Notes under the pieces: generated by a model | What the model was told of the DNA's origin: nothing | The model's database searches: none | The model's input: the letters and a program-made list of their open reading frames with translations, nothing else | Translations under genes and position numbers: made by a program | Assembly (NCBI GenBank): GCA_023376005.1 | Contig: CM042145.1 | Span: forward strand, 101,664,091 to 101,728,090 | DNA length: 64,000 nt | Reading direction: 5' to 3' | Source: Doryteuthis pealeii | Taxonomy: Eukaryota > Mollusca > Cephalopoda > Myopsida > Loliginidae | Shown here: positions 61,928 through 64,000 of the stretch, one piece after another | How positions within the stretch are numbered: the stretch's first letter is position 1 | Layout: each line of letters begins with the position of its first letter

Positions 61928-62817
61928 GTTCGGGATAAATTTGACATATTTATATTTGGTCATTTTTCTTTGAAGGTTGGAGGTATTGACGCACACTACG
62001 CATCATTTAAAAGCGTGGACCCTTCTTTATTCATGTATGTGATGACAGATAAAATGGATGACTGGACCCCACCTGAATCATGGAACAGAATAACTTGTAT
62101 CATGATGATCCGCATTGGCCATCAAAGTAGGGAGATTATGGTTGCTGCCCAATGCTCCCTGAACACTGTAAAAACAATCAGACATGAACTGGAGAATTAC
62201 AATCAGTACAAAGACTACGAGGCTGTGGCTAGAAGAAAGCAACATAACAGACGATCTGATTGCGTTCGTACAGCAGAATTCCTCGAAAATCTGCAGAAAA
62301 AAATGTTGGAGAACCCTCAGATGCCTACATGGAGTTGCTAAATCCTGTAGTCAAGCCCTGGATAACAAGGGTAACCAATGGTAGGCTATATGTATGGCAG
62401 CAGGATTCGACCCTCTGGGAAAAGTAAAAAATGGTTGTCGGCGATTTTTACAACTACACTAGTCTCAATGTTTGGCCTTCAAACTCCCCAGATCTTAAAC
62501 ACATGGATTATTATGTATGAGGCGCTGTTGAGAAAGACACCAATCACAGTGCCAGAACTACAAAAGCCCAGTTAATCAACAGAATTAAGGTAGTTTTTGA
62601 GATCCTTCTCAGGGAAACTGTAACATTAGCTTGCTCCAGGTTCCGGAGAAGGATTGAGGCTGTGATCAACACTAATGGCAGTTATTTTAAGTGAAACTTG
62701 TTGACAGTAGTGTAATTTCCGTGCCTGTTGAATTTCTTTACAACCCATTAAATTTATTAGTTACCAAACACTTTTTCTTTTTCCTTATGAAACTGTCAAA
62801 TTTATCCCGAACACCCT
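61924..62817 (+). mobile_element. Mariner-family element, internally deleted, termini intact
   Basis: The inverted ends GGTGTTCGGGATAAATTTGA-CA (61925-61946) and their complement (62794-62815) are perfect over 22 bp, and both outer flanks are TA, the mariner target. The 5' frame reads DDWTPPESWNRITCIMMIRI, then a helix-turn-helix-like SREIMVAAQCSLNTVKTIRH. After frame breaks, PNSPDLxHMDYYV and KAQLINRIKVVFE mark the C-terminal part around the last catalytic Asp. The middle of the DDE domain is missing, so it is non-autonomous. Confidence 0.88.
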
Positions 62818-62824
62818 GTGTGTG

Positions 62825-62828
<4 letters not shown>

Positions 62829-62865
<37 letters not shown>
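62829..62865. repeat. (TA)n microsatellite
   Basis: A TA run right of the mariner. Confidence 0.97.
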
Positions 62866-62869
<4 letters not shown>

Positions 62870-62879
62870 TAATTGGTAA

Positions 62880-63258
62880 TTTGCTTGAAGCATTGTTAAG
62901 TATGTTATAATATATTAATAATTTGAAGGCAATTACAATGCATATAAAAAATAAAAACAAAAAGATGTTTTTTTGTCTTATCGATTTCAAAGAAAAATTT
63001 TCTTTGAAATCGATAAGACAAAAAAAAACATCTTTTTGTTTTTATTTTTTATATGCATTGTAATTGCCTTCAAATTATTAATTATAAATTTTCTTTGAAA
63101 TCGATAAGACAAAAAAACATCTTTTTGTTTTTATTTTTTATATGCATTGTAATTGCCTTCAAATTATTAATTATAAATTTTCTTTGAAATCGATAAGACA
63201 AAAAAACATCCTTTTGTTTTTATTTTTTATATGCATTGTAATTGCCTTCAAATTATTA

Positions 63259-63262
<4 letters not shown>
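62880..63262. repeat. Truncated HH15-family units: inverted then tandem
   Basis: A minus unit (62895-63000) and three plus units (63000-63080, 63080-63170, 63175-63260) share TTTCTTTGAAATCGATAAGA, TTTTTATTTTTTATATGCAT and GTAATTGCCTTCAAATTATT with 33.18-33.26 kb. Each plus unit keeps GAAA and the ATCGAT palindrome but begins just after stem II, so CTGATGA is missing. (TA)n follows. Confidence 0.8.
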
Positions 63263-63299
<37 letters not shown>

Positions 63300-63755
63300 A
63301 TTGGAGAATAAAATAAAAAAAGACAATGATTATAATGGATGAGAAAAAATCAAAGGCTGTAGCAGATAAGTGTTGCAAACAAGTTTATAAATTGCCTAGT
63401 TACAAATCAGAGAAATACAGTAGCCTTATCTGCAACCCACATACACCAGCACCCCCCTCCAAAAAAAAAAAAAAAACAACAACAAGGAAATAGAAGTGCT
63501 AATGTTTTGTATATGTGGCTTATTGGGAAGAAGCTTGAAATTAGATCCAGAGAAATGATTCATACACTCAGCACATTGGCAGAAAGAGCAGAGAGGTTAT
63601 CAAGGTGATGGGGGTGGGATGGGGGGTGCTGTGGGTATTCACGGAAAAGAGAAAGGGAAGCAATTAAGAGGGCAACAGAAATGCTGATTGTAAACAAGAG
63701 GTTTGCTATTTACTGTATTCATTTAGTAAGTTTAGCTTAGTCTGACAACACAAGG
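63263..63755. other. No gene recognised
   Basis: (TA)n ends at about 63297; poly(A) at 63462-63475; G-rich tract at 63607-63630. Confidence 0.5.
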
Positions 63756-63830
63756 CCACAATGTAGAGCACCCAGTGCGGATCAAACTCATAACTGTAGT
63801 AATAATGGTCTGCAAGGCAAACTTGCAAAA
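63756..63830 (-). mobile_element. tRNA-SINE head fragment
   Basis: GAGCACCCAGTGCGGATCAA and ATGGTCTGCAAGGC resemble the heads at 20.4 kb. Confidence 0.45.
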
Positions 63831-63839
63831 TATCGTTCC

Positions 63840-63930
63840 AGAATAAAGTATGTATTTACCTAATACTTCCGCCAGGGGCAGGATGTGTCACAAACTCAAT
63901 TTGTACAGGTGGTTTGAATTCATTCTACTA
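63840..63930 (-). mobile_element. SINE-A 3' fragment
   Basis: TATTTACCTAATACTTCCGC, GGGGCAGGATGTGTCACA and GGTGGTTTGAATTCA. Confidence 0.65.
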
Positions 63931-63934
63931 AAAA

Positions 63935-64000
63935 AATGCGTTGATCCTGTCGGCATTCCCTCTCAAGGAAGGCGCCTTAGGCACCAGGCAATAAACCCGG
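63935..64000 (-). mobile_element. R3 repeat, cut by window edge
   Basis: AATGCGTTGATCCTGTCGGC, GAAGGCGCCTTAGGCACCAG and GCAATAAACCCGG are the inverse of 3.63-3.70 kb. Confidence 0.65.

Noticed and set aside
1..64000. CRISPR array, operons or bacterial genes
   Set aside because: Tandem arrays have no unique spacers; SINEs, LINEs and splice-like signals show an animal nuclear genome.

Overview
The window is AT-rich, repeat-saturated, non-coding animal DNA. No complete protein-coding gene is visible. It reads as intergenic or large-intron sequence of an invertebrate, shown by tRNA- and 5S-rRNA-derived SINEs, LINE, Penelope-like, mariner, hAT and Helitron/Helentron remnants, dozens of (TA)n tracts, and isolated exon-like islands with GT/AG signals. 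A lophotrochozoan such as a mollusc is plausible from the repeat style and a C2H2 fragment. That is inference; nothing here fixes the species.

Layout. 0-8.4 kb: SINE/Helitron/Helentron remnants, a two-finger C2H2 fragment on the minus strand (about 4.0-4.2 kb) and local duplications. 8.4-11.2 kb: two satellite arrays (139-141 bp x 14; 110 bp x about 5). 11.2-25 kb: LINE C-terminal fossils, a hAT-type MITE, a mariner whose 3' end is tandemly amplified, many SINEs, a Helentron-like element and a CA minisatellite. 26-28.1 kb: a 93-bp satellite (about 21 copies). 28-35 kb: LINE fragments, a 5S-derived SINE, a palindrome holding a ribozyme-like core, and at 32.08-32.15 kb a signal-peptide-like first coding exon ending at a GTAAGT donor. 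36.4-37.4 kb: GA-rich minisatellite followed by a duplicated exon-like sequence. 38-50 kb: SINEs, a LINE C-terminus at 43.1-43.6 kb, and many (TA)n-linked elements. 51-55 kb: a 40-bp tandem array, a solo LTR-like insertion and a SINE inserted in the same older repeat family, a Penelope-like reverse-transcriptase N-terminal fossil and two 5S-SINEs. 55-64 kb: hAT MITE, SINEs, LTR-like repeats, and a deleted mariner with intact terminal inverted repeats.

The most striking pattern is a short RNA-like signature that recurs at about 20 places in sequences otherwise unrelated to one another: UGANRAN, a 4-7 bp hairpin, GAAA, then a 6-10 nt palindrome. It nearly always lies beside a (TA)n tract and often sits between 37-66 bp inverted arms. 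It matches the hammerhead-ribozyme core (CUGANGA, stem II, GAAA, short stem III, NUH cleavage triplet) closely. Type I hammerheads with very short stem III are known from Penelope-like elements and animal retrozymes, and a Penelope-like coding fossil is present at 53 kb. Most copies here carry one extra base before stem II, so whether they cleave is open.

Family names used below are local labels: SINE-A (tRNA head, tail ending GGTTGGTAAATATATA), SINE-B (a different tRNA head), LT (long repeat whose 3' tail is a GGCAT...ATGCC hairpin followed by AAACAAACC-like sequence), R3 and R4 (unclassified repeats), HH (hammerhead-like motif), HH-E (one HH family with several copies).
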